Positions 14,347 through 27,900 of a DNA stretch of 64,000 bases are shown in pieces (positions within the stretch are counted from its first letter, which is position 1; the number at the start of each line of letters is the position of its first letter). The notes below the pieces were generated by a model. The model saw only the letters and a program-made list of their open reading frames with translations. It was not told the origin of the DNA and ran no database searches. The position numbers and the translations under genes were made by a program. The DNA comes from Ectobius pallidus. Its lineage: Eukaryota; Arthropoda; Insecta; Blattodea; Ectobiidae. Location: assembly GCA_964059195.1 (NCBI GenBank), contig CAXKWD010000006.1, positions 133,368,539 through 133,432,538 on the forward strand, given 5' to 3'.

Positions 14347-17300
14347 GTAATGCGTTCAAATAAGAACGGGAATTCTCTATTTATTTATTTAAATTATAAA
14401 AGGGAGTGGGGGCAGGGTGGCGCAAAAAAATTGAAAGACGTAAGGGACTTACGTGAACAGGTTCCGAAAGTTTATTTTATGCCTGAATTTAATGCATATT
14501 AAAAAGTAGCTATGTTGCATTGGTGATATCATGAAGCTCTCATGATGTTTTAGCTACATACATTCATGAAACTTTATTTATTTTGACAAGTCCTGTTACA
14601 TTAAATATGGCCGGCCTCCACTCATTATTCACTATTTTATTCTGTCGGGGTGAAATGTACTGGTACTGTTCTGTATATTTATTACATTTTTAATAGGGAC
14701 ACATTCGGAAACATGTAATAATAAATTTACAGCCATTTGGTTTCAAAAACTGAATTATCATCCCTGCAATGGGATAATAATGCAGTTATGCAGTCCCATT
14801 TAATAAATTGCCAAAAACATGATTTTATCTGTGAATGGGAAATGTAGACAATATCTTTTGCCCCCTATAACAGTAGTTGTGTTTATTGTTATGGGAAAAT
14901 GACAGATCACATGAGCTTTTAAAATGTATTGAATCCGACGACCTTTCAAGCCTGGTTTGTTACTGGCTGACGATGATGATTATGATGATGATGATTGTTG
15001 TGAGAACCATTGTACACCACATGTGGCTTAATCGTCGTGCAATTAGCATAATGAGGTTGAGAACATGGAATACATGAACAATATGAATATTGCTGCCAAC
15101 TATTTATTGTGCATAACCCATTGTGTTATTCCCAGCAGCCACCCAGCGGGTCTTGTTCGATACAAAAGCTAATCATCGACCCTACTGCTGTGTGTATTGA
15201 AGCTAGTGATAGTATTGAATCCTGCTACTATATTATATTACAACAGCTGATAATACAGTGTATGGCAATATGTACTTTATGGTACATAACAGTTCCGAAT
15301 AATTCCATAATTCAAGGTGCTATGAAATAAAATAACAGCCTATTTCTTGTAATAATTCTTTAATATCCTATTAAAGCCTTGCTTCAATGTATGCTTCTTG
15401 GTGCAAAGATAATCTGCAGAAAGCAGATTTTAAAGGAGATTTCTTTTTATATATTTCAACAGGAAACGTGATATAGATGAAAAGGAAATTATGGAGTGTG
15501 TTCCACCCCAAAAATTACGTGGTTTTGACTTTCATTTTTTAAATCCTTTTTAACTTCAGTTCCCGTTTTATGGACTTCCCTTTCCAATTCCCTTTTTATT
15601 ATTACATTTTTAAAATGTAAATTAACCAATATTTTGGTGATATTTAAACATGAAAATTGCTTTCACTGGTTAACCAATGAAAAAATAGTTTCTTTCGGCG
15701 CAAACCTCATGAAGTAGGCCTACACACATTCAAATCTCTACCAGGGGCTATCGTATGACTGGAAGAGTGTTTTATCATAGGTAATCCCACGAGAGTTTAC
15801 GAGTTTATCAATAGAATTTATCCGATGAAACTCGTCAGCTCGAGTTGGATTTATTAAGACTATTCCATGAAAAAAAAAAAATGTAACGGATTATACAAAT
15901 TTGTGCTTCATTATATAAAAACAAAACTAACAGCTGCCAGTTCACGGCATCCATGAATCGATTCGAGTTACCATGTTGCAACCAGTGCTACCAATTGTAC
16001 ATATAAGACATAGTTAACTTAATTTAGGTAAGCTAACAGCAGAACAGAATGAAAGCACACTAACTGGCTTGCACAGAACGAAATTGTGTTTTAACCAATG
16101 CACATTTATATTATTTCAATTTCCAAACAAACAATGTTGTATAAAATAATCCGTTTTCGGGACGTAAACATCACGGCACATTGATGCTTGGATGTCTAGT
16201 AACGAGCTGACCATGCTATCAGGTAAAATCCAGTCCTCATATTAGGCTAATAGTAAGCATTTTATAAGATAAACGATCGTGATTGGTCTATATCCGAGGA
16301 ATCGCTAAAAGTTATTGGTCAGTATAAAAAACTCGGCATACGAATGGAATAGTCTAGTTCCCTTATACTGGGATATATATATATATATATTTATTTATTT
16401 AATGTGCATGTATGTGAGCGTACGTGCGCGCTATTGCGATTCTCTTGTTTAAATAGCAGCATTCTGTGCGTATAAATGTTTAAGAAAAGCTCAAATATGA
16501 GCTCTGCAGTAAATGACATTTCTCACATAACATCCTGGGTTTGGACGGGGAAACCACTCTAAAACGTCATCGGATTTTCAGCTTCACACTTTCATTCTGA
16601 CAGTAATGAGCGAGATTTCACTTAATTCATTCTAGTCATTAAATGATGATACGTCACCATGTTGAGCAAATAGTTTTGAAAATACAAGTACTCGGCTTAA
16701 ACCGAGGGGATAGCATTTTACTATGTACAGATCTGAGTGTGTTTATACATTTTGTGTGAGGATTTAGCAAATGTTGTTAGTTGTTGGTAATCATACTACA
16801 TCAACAACTGCCACTTCTCCACGCGCGTCAAATCATGCGGCAGGCCACATCGAACGTTAGTTGTGGCAGCAGGGGCTTGGTTGAAACTCGGGGAGGGTGG
16901 GATTTGTAGTGTAGTGTTGTCGGTAAAAGCTGAAAACAAATATTGAACTGTTACATCTCTTTTCGTGCGTAATGTTTTTAATGATTGTAATACCATTCGT
17001 TAGTTGCTATGGGGAAATGAGAGTTTTTACATTCTAATTTTATATCCCTCCTCTTTCTGTTAGAAAATTGTCTTTGTTTGTTTTTGTTTCTCTTACTTCC
17101 TAGTATTTTTTTTGGTGTATTTCCCTTTCTGTAGAGAGGGAAATCAGTTTATATGCATTTAGCATCACTGACTATATTTCTACACATTCCTCCAACTAAT
17201 AAGTATTATTGTGTTTTTTTAAGATTTGTACTGGTAAAGTGACAAGTGTCGAATCCAATAGACTCTTTTGTAATTTTCTTGGTAGGCCTACAATAAATAC

Positions 17301-18039
17301 ATCATATATCATATCCCTCCTCTTCTAAGTTAACACCATAAATAGGATACCAGTTTTCATAACAAAAGTGCATATTAGGGTAGATGTTGACTTATTTTGA
17401 TGATTGAGCATTTGTGACTCATTCACCCATTGGGCTTAGGCTGGAGCAGGTATGTCGAACATGCAGCCCCATAAAGTTTTAAATAAAATGTATAAATGTA
17501 TAGTAAAAAAGTCAATATAAAATAAAATTTGCTAAAACCTTATTTTCTATCGGTACAAGGGTCTCATAAAAATACTGTGCAATGCATTGTTTACCCAAAA
17601 CACTAAATAATAAAAAATTTACCATATTTGAGATTTGTAAAGAAAACAGTGAATTTTATTCGTTCCAGAGGGCTGAATCAACATCAGTTTTCTAATTTGT
17701 ACTTTAAAAACAATTTTCTTACTTTTCTTCTCAGATGCTCCCATGAAGAACAAATAACAAAGCTTTTAGACCTACAACATTCTTTCTGCATTTAGCCTAC
17801 AGTTTTTACAATTATGTATGTGTGTACAATAATAATTTGTATCAATAAAATATAAGATTTTAGGCCATTATTTATAATTATTAAGTAATTTTCTTTAAAA
17901 TTTAGAGTCATTTTAGGTAATTTTTCAAACAATTTTAGGTCATCAGAATCTGGTTATTAATACTCTGTAATAATGTAAATGTCATGATCCCACATTCTAA
18001 TTTTAATTTTAATTTTGAAAAAAAAAATAGCAAATTGCT

Positions 18040-19700
18040 CCTTAAGATTGATTTTTGCAATGTTTTTAACTGCATTGAAAGAGAAAGATGTGCTTAATAA
18101 TGTCAGAGAAAAGATCCCAGAACTTTATGCTTTTCTATGGCAAGCATACAGATTTCCGTCCAACTTATGTTTCCAGTCACATGTCATACCATCACAAACA
18201 GGTGCCCAACAAGGAGACCCTACAGGACCTTTACTTTTCAATCTCACTATCCATCCTGTCGTTAGAGAATTGGAGAGCTACCTTAACTTGTGTGATGAGC
18301 AGGACAAAGTCCTTGCTGATTTTCAGAAAGTAGTGCAAGATTGTCAATCTCTGGGTCTGGAGATAAACCTAGATAAATGTGAATTATATTTCTGCTCTGG
18401 AGTAGATGACACAGTTGTTTCCAATTTTCGGAAGATTGCCCCTGGCATAAGAGTAATTTCTAAATCAGAATTAACTTTTAGGATCTCCAATTTTTGTCGG
18501 AAATACAGAAACAACAACTGCTCATACGAAGATTCAAGAAATGAAAAGATCACTGGAACGTTTGCTTGACTTGAAAGCACATGTAGCATACTTCTTACTA
18601 AAAAGTTGTTTTGCAGTTTTAAAATTTACCTACTACTTGCGAACAACCCCACTTTGGTTCTTTCCTTCACTTCTCAAGGAAGCAGACGGATTACTTCAGA
18701 ACTGTTTGGAATCAATCCTCAACTTCCCATTAGAAGATAAAAGCTGGCGTTTATCTAGTTTACCCATTAACTTAGGTGGTCTTGGTATTAGAACATTGTC
18801 TGACATCTGTTTACCAGCGTTTATAGCTTCTGCGTATTCAGTCTTCGATTTCATCAAGTCTCAAGTCTCTAACTACAGTGACAATCTCGAGGTCTGTCAT
18901 GTATCGGAAGCTTTACAACACTGGTCTCTACTTACTGATTCTCAAGACCCTCCATAACAACAAGAAATACAAAAAAATTGGGACATCATTAACTCCAATA
19001 TGCCTGAAATCATTAACCACATGTATGGACTCCCTTCAGGATCAATCATATTTCCATGCAATTCAAGCCAAAGAAGCAAGCTCTTGGCTCTCGACCATAC
19101 CCTCTACTCAAATTGGCACACTTATGGATATTTGTTCATTTCGGATTGCTGGAGCACTACGTTTAGGCTGTAAAATTGTGTTTTTGGGGCCTCTGCTGAT
19201 TCTTACGGTTACGGTGCATTGAGCTGTTCCAAGAACTGACAGATTCTCCAGACATTCTGTCTTGAATGACATAATCAAAAGAGCTTTGACTTCTGCTGGT
19301 GTTCCTGCTATCTTAGAACCTGTAGGAATTAGCCGTTCTGATGGTAAACGCCCAGATGGTTTGACACTGATTCCATGGAGACAGGCAAATCTTTGATGTG
19401 GGATGCAACATGTATAGACACACTAGCACCATCTCATTTATCCTCCACCTGTAAACTTGCTGGGTCTGCTGCTGAATCCGCTGTCCAGCTAAAGAGGACG
19501 AAATATCTTGCAATAATCGACAATTACATCTTTGTCGTCTTTGCAGTGGAAACCTTTTGTTAATGAATTGGACAAGCATCTGCAGTTCATTACCAATGAT
19601 CCTCGTACCACTGAATATCTGAGGCAGCTCATAGGCATAGCGATCGAAAGGGGAAATGCCGCAAGTATAATGGGTAGTTTCCCCCTTCTTCTTCATTAGG
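18040..19700 (+). pseudogene. Decayed LINE (non-LTR) reverse transcriptase with nuclease-like C-terminus
   Basis: Frames shift several times. In order: TGAQQGDPTGPLLFNLTIHP (RT motif before the active site), LGLEINLDKCE, LPINLGGLGIR, a Ser/Leu-rich region, then KRPDG followed by WDATCIDTLAPSH, and IAIERGNAASIMGSF near the end. The stretch between the GDP motif and the DFQKVV helix is shortened and the catalytic YxDD box is absent. The RPD...WDAT pattern could be a restriction-like endonuclease. It lies just upstream of gus. The clade was not determined. Confidence 0.75.
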
Positions 19701-20103
19701 TAAAGTATTTTATTTCTGCCTTTATAAAATATAACTGATCTACTGATTGTATTTTTAAAACTGAAAAAATGTAATCTGTTATAGTTCATAATAAAATAAA
19801 TACTTTAATACTTACAAATTTTTAAAATGTTTATACTTTATATTATAGACATTCCGTAATTCTTAAATCCAAGCACTGTCATATAATCAAAATACTTAAA
19901 ATTTTGCATATCTATGTAGGGTCCTTCTTCATGTTAAAAACATATATGTGCATTTCAGCCTAAGTAGGTCTAAATTACCATCTGGGTGAAGATAAAGGCC
20001 TACCTGACTGATAAAGAATTGAGGATGACCTATTTATATGATATCCCTAAATGAAAGTAGGCTATGATAGCTTGGTTAAATAGACCTAATTGAAATGTTT
20101 CAG

Positions 20104-20324
20104 GTACAAGAGTCGTGGTGTGAGCAGTCAGTGCCCAAGGGCGTCTCGCTACGCCTCATCTGCCTCCGCGTCCGTGCCAACAACGGCCGCATCCAGCCTG
20201 GAGCTGAGGGAGTTGCGTCGTCACAATTACAAGGCTGCCGTCCTGCCCAACAAGTCAGCCTCGTACCTGGAACACCGGCGCACCCGCAGCAGCCGGGGCA
20301 TGAACATGGGGCAGAAGATATCAG
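20104..20324 (+). CDS. gus: gus first coding exon, with 5' leader or possible N-terminal extension
   Basis: GC-rich exon-like island in AT-rich surroundings. A possible acceptor (tttcag) ends at 20103. The conserved start is ATG at 20306 and the exon ends at 20324 after MGQKIS plus the first base of a glycine codon. The frame stays open upstream through the whole island, encoding a Ser/Ala/Arg-rich stretch (for example RELRRHNYKAAVLPNKS), so an isoform with a longer N-terminus starting in an earlier exon is possible. The +1 frame is also open there, so openness alone proves little. The donor is GCAAGT, not GTAAGT. Upstream exons and the promoter were not identified. Confidence 0.8.
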
Positions 20325-21915
20325 GCAAGTATACTTCAAGATGAACTAGAATATCAAATATGGTTTAGCTGAGAACGTATAAATTATTGCGGAAGAGAGA
20401 AAAGAGAATCAGTAGTTTTAAAAATATTATTCCTCTCATTATAGATACGAAAGTGAGTAAAGTAAATGTTCCCTGAACAGGCTGCAGAGGCCCTTAAAGA
20501 ACTAGAATGTTGAAACTCCCAGATTTTTAGAAATTTGGCACACATGGAGGTGATAAGGTTTTCAGCCGTAGAGTGATGATGACTTATTCCAGATGTGTAC
20601 AAAATTAATCAAGTCATCGACTAGCTTTTGTTTATTGTGGAAAATTGTTACCCGTATTAAATATTTTACAGGTTTCATATATGACTTGTGAAGACTATAT
20701 GATTGATGAGTAATTGTTGATTGTATTTCAATCTGGGAGAAGAGTGAAGATAATGGATTATTTCATTATCATTGCTTGTATCTTTCGTCTTTGCTTCAAC
20801 AGAAGATCAATGTTTCCATAAATACAGCGATGCTTCTTGGTTTGTTTATTGTCGTTTCAACATAAATGCACATCACCTGCTTTTACCCATGCTCCTGGTA
20901 CTCATTCCTGTTAAAGGCTAAATGGACTCCAGGGCCATAGTTCCATTAGAAGGATTAGGCTAATTGAAAATTCTAATGACCTTAATGGGGGATCAAATCC
21001 ATAATCTTTCAGCTTGTTATCCAGTGCCTCAATTACCTGGACCACTATGTACCCCATATGGCAAGAAAGCCAGTTCTTAAAAGCTAATTCAAAGAAGAGA
21101 ATAACTATGTATTTAATTCATCCACTGTTTTAAACAACAGTATTTGATCTTATCTTGTGGTTCTTGTGGTTTATTTGACAACATCCAACAAACAAAGTTT
21201 TTGCATCCCTTCTGCACAGCTAATCATCACTTCAAGTTCCATTTTGTTTTATCTGTATCTGAATTCTGCTATGGGATAAAATTTCATATGCTCACTGGAA
21301 ATATAAGTTAAGATCCTGAACACAGATTTTGTACAGTAGTTTACTTATTTGACGTATTATATCTCTATGAAAGAAAATGATGGCATCTAGTAGACATATC
21401 TGCTATCACAATTCAACCCTTCAGACAAGAACATTGTCAGATGCCAGATTCTAAATTCCATTTGGAATCTTCACAACACTTGGAGAAGCTAAGTAAACAG
21501 TAGGGCTATTTTTTGTTTCATCTTGTGTTAAATACCATGCACAAACAAGTATGAGATGCTTGAGAAAGCTATGTCACAATTTGTGGTCAGTTATCTGAGT
21601 AACCAGAGTTGTAATGCTGGAATTTTGTAGTTAGTGAGCTCAGATGCTGTGTCTACTTATTTGTTTATTGAAATCCAGAGTTTAGTCAATTGTAAATTCC
21701 CTTTCAAAGGGAAGAATGGAGGCTAAGGCCTAACATTAGTTTGTGATGTCATTAAGAAGCAGCAGGAGGAGGAGGAGGAGGGGAGGAGAGGAGAAATCGA
21801 AGAAGGAGAAGAAGAAGAAAAACAGGATCTGATAAAGCGGTTAAAATGCCAGTTTTAAACCTCAAACCCAGCCCTTATGCTATTGAAGTTATTAACGTAT
21901 CATCTTCATACAAAT

Positions 21916-21986
<71 letters not shown>

Positions 21987-24900
21987 TTATCAACAACTGA
22001 TGAATGATAATTTTTTGTATTTCTATTACTAGCAGTCAATGCACATTTATCCGGAAATGTATGATAGATGGCTAAGCACTATTCATATGAACTGTTCCAG
22101 ATTTAAAGCTTTGCTTTATCCATGTCCACTTGCAGATTGCTTATATCCTTTTATCCACGATAAGAACATCATAGAATGTTTTTGGTATGGTTCAACCTAA
22201 AATAGGAGGGCATACTAGTGTATGGCATGAGCTATTGCAGGATGGAGGACAACTAGCTCGAAGTTCGTACTGTTCTACCAGACGTATGGCTACCCTTTGG
22301 TAAAACCAAAGCAGTTTAATGATGTGTTTTCATGAACAAATGCTTGTAGTGTTAGTATTTATGTCTATCATTTTCTTGTCCATATAGACTTGCTTATTAT
22401 AAATATTTTTTCAGGAGGTGTAAAGACTGTGAATCGCGAGAGCCCACAACCCTACAAGCCTGTAATTCCACGCGAGCTGGCCCAAGACTTTGCTCGCCCA
22501 GCTCGCCTGGACATTCTTCTAGACATGCCACCCGCAAGCAGCGACTGCCAGATGAAACATGCCTGGAATGCAGAAGATCGCTCATTAAATATTTTTGTTA
22601 AGGTATGTATCTCTATATATATAAAAGGCTTTGTCCTGACTGAATGAATGACTGACTGACTGATTGACTGAATGACAGGAATCAACGTACAGCCTAAACT
22701 ATAACAGGTAGAGACTTGGAATTTTGACAGTACCTTCGTGTTATAATGTAGGTGCTCACTAAGAAAGGATTTTGAAAAATTCTGTTTCTAAATGCCAAAA
22801 ATTAAATGTTTTTGAAAATACTTAATCCCTTTTTACATAGAATTATCAATTCCAAATCACAGAATATATTGTTGCCAAATGGTATATGATGGGCTTGGAA
22901 AAAACAATTGAAATGCACTTTTGACAAATAAGAGAAGTTATCAAAATAATTCATGTTATAAATAAATATTACAGAATGAAATCCACTAAAATAATGGAAT
23001 CACATAACTTTCTCTACCCTGGACATAGAGAAAACAAAACGAGGTATGGTAATGTGTATATTATTATATTATATCGCAGGTTTTTGGAGAGAAAAGAAAG
23101 TGATAATGCTTTATGGTAACATAAGAGTGGGAAATTTCCCGCCTCGATATTACAATTTTATATTACAGGAATTTCTGTTTCTTCTTATTTAAACCTCTAC
23201 CAGGCTTGCTGTGCACTGTACAAGCGATGGGATGCAAAATTCTAGATCCTCTATGAGCCATAAAAAACTATATCAAGCGTTTTCTGTGGGAATAGTTTCC
23301 TATTTCAAATTATAAATGCCTATATAAGGACCTAGAATTTAAAATTGAAAATCCTTCATAAGTTAATTTCCAATTACAAAATACAAAACCCGGGCGACGC
23401 CGGGTCTTTTAAGCTAGTGATAGTATATTTGGCCACGGTGGTGTAGAGGTAGCATGCCTGCCTGCCTCTAGATCCTAAGGTTCAGGGTCAAACCCGGCTG
23501 CGGTTGATGGATTTTCAGGAAGTAAAAATCCTGGGCACATCTAGGAAGGACATTAAGCTGGCCTGCCCATGTGGTAGATTTGCATCATGTAAAAAAACTC
23601 CCCAAGCCTAAAGTAGAGTCTCTGGGCAAAATCCTTTGGCCGTTTCGTGTACAAGTAATACCTAGTTTCCAGAGGGGGGTTTGTGAAGCGATGGTCTTAC
23701 AACCTGTCCCTCTGTCCTCTCTCTCAGAAAATAAGCGTAAAAAAATTAGTATAGGTACTGAAGCCTCCAATTGGAGGTCCTATTCCCCACCATAGGGGTT
23801 ACAGGAAACAGTCAGTCTGATGTTCAGTTTGACAGTAAATTTGACAGGCATTGTGCATCCCTTCACACTTTTAAATAAATGCTTGTCTTAAATTCTAAAT
23901 GTGAACTTCAAAAAATTCTTTGCAGCTTTGAATTCTATACAGTTTTCAACTTACATCATCTTTCTGTTGTAACATTCGATACCTTCAACTTTTTTGCAAA
24001 TTTTAATTTTCTTGAACCATTACATTTAGGTTCCATGTCTCTTGAAACAGAACACCTGAGAAAAATGAAGAGAAGAATAAACTAATCCAGTATCTATCAT
24101 GTGTCACAGTTTCTCGGTCATGGAAACCAGGCAAAATTTTATGAATTTTGATTCACCCACTTCCAGCTAAAGATACAGTACCGTACTTAGGTGGTCTAGC
24201 CACTGGACTAGCATCTGGTATGAAGCCCTTATTGTCTTCTTTTATATTACAGAATTTTTGTAGAACATTTTCTCACAGTTTTAAAACTATTCTTTTTCTT
24301 CCTAAGTTCCGTCCACATTCAGGAGATAAAGCAAGTTTTAGGGCATTCAAACAGCTGTCCATATTTGTATCTGAGAGTGACTGTAAACGAAAGATGAATT
24401 TATCAGTATTTCTTAATTACTTCAGTTGGGACATGAAAATCTGACTGTATATGATGAGAGTCAGTATGTTGGGGGTGACTGTAAGAAGAGGTTTCACTGT
24501 ATCCAAAATCCAAAATGTTTATTATTAAAAATAAATTTTTATGTGATAGCTGTGAGAAAAAAAAAATGTAATTGTTAATTCAGAAATTATTATTGTTTCA
24601 TTAGTTGTGAATTGTCAGGTAAAACTTTGTATTTAATGTTAATACCGTACTAATTTACATGAGAACAAACCCTATTCATTTTGTCTCACCTTTCACACAA
24701 TTGTCTGCCTCAGCATTATTTAGTAATTCAAGGTTTCCCTTTGTTTTTAATAGACAAGTTTAAGGACTCACATTCAATTAAAAGTCTGTATTTTTCTAAT
24801 GCTAAAAGAATTTACTGTAAATAAGTATGTAGCTTTGCAAATTGGAGATGTGATCCCTTCTTTTCTAAATTGAATTTCTCCTAAATTTCATGGAATAAAA

Positions 24901-27900
24901 ATGCTCTTTGTTAAGACCTGAACTTAATTGGTCCTATATACCTGACCATCAAATTCTACATCATCTGCCTTATCCTCATTGGTAGATGACAGGATAAAGA
25001 GGATTTAGGCAGCTCCTTTATAACTGAGATATTGGTATCGATGAATGCTATCAATTTAACATTGCTAGATAGCTCTACCTGATCTTTTCCTTGGAAGAAG
25101 CTAAATACTAGTGATGGCAGTTCTCAAATGAAAAAATTTGAATTACTCGATTCTTGAAAGTTCTCACAATATCAAGAATCATGTAAAAAAGTATTCCAAT
25201 GATCATTCAAATGACTTAAGGGGACGCATGAAATGAGGATTAGTTCTCGAGTTCTGCAGTTGTGTTACTTTGGTTAACTTTGTTAGAAGTTAACGCACTA
25301 TAAGTTTTGCAGGCAAGAAAGACATATACAGGGTGTTAATGAATAACACCGAAATATTTTACCTGTGTATAGAGGGGACATAGACAAGCAACATTTATTA
25401 GGAGATTTTTGCTCTATGGATTCAATTTTTCCTGAATTTAACCACTTCACAGCATAAAATCTCCCAGGGCATGGCCGCCACTGACTTCTGACATTAGAAA
25501 AAAATGCAAAACAAAGGAACTTCGTTGTTAACACTGTAGTCAGTAGTTATGAATAAGAAAAGGCAATTTATATCTTATAAGAGTGTAATGTTTTGTAATG
25601 TAATGAGGCTTTTGGTAGGGCTACAGGAACCATTGACCAATTTTGAAAATCAAAGTTCACTTCCCTGGCATTGTAACTTAAGAATATTGTTAATTATTGT
25701 CAATTTAATTTCTCCCTGTTTTCAGTATGTTCAGTGTATATATTTGAATGGTACTCATCATTTGGCAGCCTGTAGTTGTGACAAGATGAAAGAATAGTAA
25801 AAATAGTTTGTATTTGAATGTGCATGGGGCCATAGATTAGTTTTAAGCTTTTCTCCCCTTTGTCTACACAATTGCTCAGTGAGCATTGCATTGCTAGATA
25901 GGAATATTTGTCCATGACATCACTACGGATCTTTTCAGCAATTTGCTGATAAAGTCATGAAAAATATACCAACAAAAGTAAGTTGTACTTTCAAAAATAT
26001 CAAAAAGAATTAATTAAGAATGATTATTTCAAATATATTAATCAATTTTAAAATTTCTTCAAGGGTAATAATATACCTTGGTATACTGGAATTTATTTAA
26101 AACTCTTGTTTATGTTTACTTTTCATGTTTAAAAATATGAATTTGCGTTATTTAATGTGTGAGTTTTTATTATATTCAGGAGGACTAAATCAAATCAGTT
26201 TATTAAAACATAATATAAAATACTCAGTCCGGTCAAGAAAACCACCATTAACGGCCTTGGGTGTCGGCATGCTGACCACATGCCCCCCAATCCTGCCATC
26301 TGCCTACGGGAGATGACGCAGCGGTCGGGTGGTAGGCCAAGTCCCTCCAGGGATGTAGCGCCGCGGAGTTTAGTTTATAAAATACTCAGATTGATTAATG
26401 ATGTATTATTAAATTGGTATTTGTATTTTCAGGATGACGACAAGTTGACATTCCACAGGCATCCAGTAGCTCAGAGTACAGACTGTATACGGGGTAAAGT
26501 GGGGCTTACTAAAGGTCTCCATGTGTGGGAAGTGCATTGGTCCACTCGGCAGCGAGGGACACATGCAGTAGTAGGGGTTGCAACACAAGATGCACCACTA
26601 CATTCGGTAGGGTATCAGGTATGTAAAATCTCTTTCTGCTACATATTTTATAAATTCCAAAAAAAGAATTAATAAATAGGTAAACAAACAAAAATATTAG
26701 TTATTTTATTAGATATACACTGCAGGAGAGTGGAATGGATAATGGGGTTCATGGACTTAGATTTCCCTGACTTTTTCACTCATGTGTCACTCTTCTGATT
26801 TGGACAATTAATACAGAAAAATGAATGTGAATTCTGCTGCTCAAAGCTATTTCAGTAAGAAGCAGCATCCCTGTTATTGCTGAACAGTGAACAGTTATCA
26901 CACTTTCCTTTTTAATGACCAGATGCAAAGAAATAAATTGGCCATGATGAGCAGTGGATACAACAGCGAGCCTTAGGGATTTGCAGGAAAATGTTTCAAG
27001 GTCCTATTTCTTTGATCCTTTGCAGGATTTTAGTCAAAGAAATACAAATGTTTATTCGATGGATTTATTATCTTATTAATTCCAAGAACAAAGTACTATA
27101 CTACCTTTTCATGTCAGTCACACGCTACAAGCATGGCCAAACTTAAATTCACTTAGAATGGGAAATCACAATGAAGTGGAACAAGATCTTCAAAGAACAT
27201 AACATAAAGTTGGCTCCTCAAAATAAATTCAAACTCAAGACTATACTAAGATCAGAATTGAAAGACAAAATTCCTCCAGGACAAAAACCAGGCATTTACA
27301 AAATAACATGTAATGATTGCGACAATATATACAAAGGTAAAACAAAAAGCAACCTCAATACGAGATGGAAAGAGCATTTCAGAAATATTAGACTGGGGGA
27401 AAAGTCCGCAGTAGCAGCACATGTATGGAATTCTGATCACAATGTGGTAAAGGAAGTGACTCTACTTAAAGATCTGCATCGTCCAATTCAGTTGACCGTA
27501 TGGGAGAAGATCTACATACATAAACATAGAAATAACCTCCAGAATTTTGACAACCCAGGGGAGAACGAGTTAGGCCTTATTTTGAAACTCGTGAAACCAC
27601 AACAGCGTCATCAGGTGGTACAAGACGGAAGTGTGGCAGTTGGACGTAGCTGACGATGATAGGCAGGTCCTATCAAAATCCGGTTATTAGTAAGTAATAA
27701 ATATTAATGAAGTAGTGAGTGTTTTCCAAGATAGTATGTTTTAATGTGGCCAAACTTGTTCACTTTGATCAACATGACACACACTGCCTCCAATCATTGC
27801 TTCACCTGGGACCCTTTGGCAGTCTCTGGGTCTTCCATAATTCTGAACCCCTTCTTTGGATGCATTCCATTGTCTATGTTGGTTACTTTCACACTTACAG

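Larger units (their letters stand above)
12446..18030. other. No gene recognised
   Basis: Apart from the minisatellite and the SINE head nothing is assigned. A gus promoter or 5' noncoding exon could lie here or to the left. Confidence 0.5.

Noticed and set aside
25325..25500. Second Tc/mariner relic suggested by acagggtgttaatgaat
   Set aside because: Only one end is visible; no inverted partner or coding trace.
27171..27653. Host GIY-YIG nuclease gene
   Set aside because: CCHH pattern, 5' truncation and the related fragment at 61895 point to a Penelope-like retroelement.
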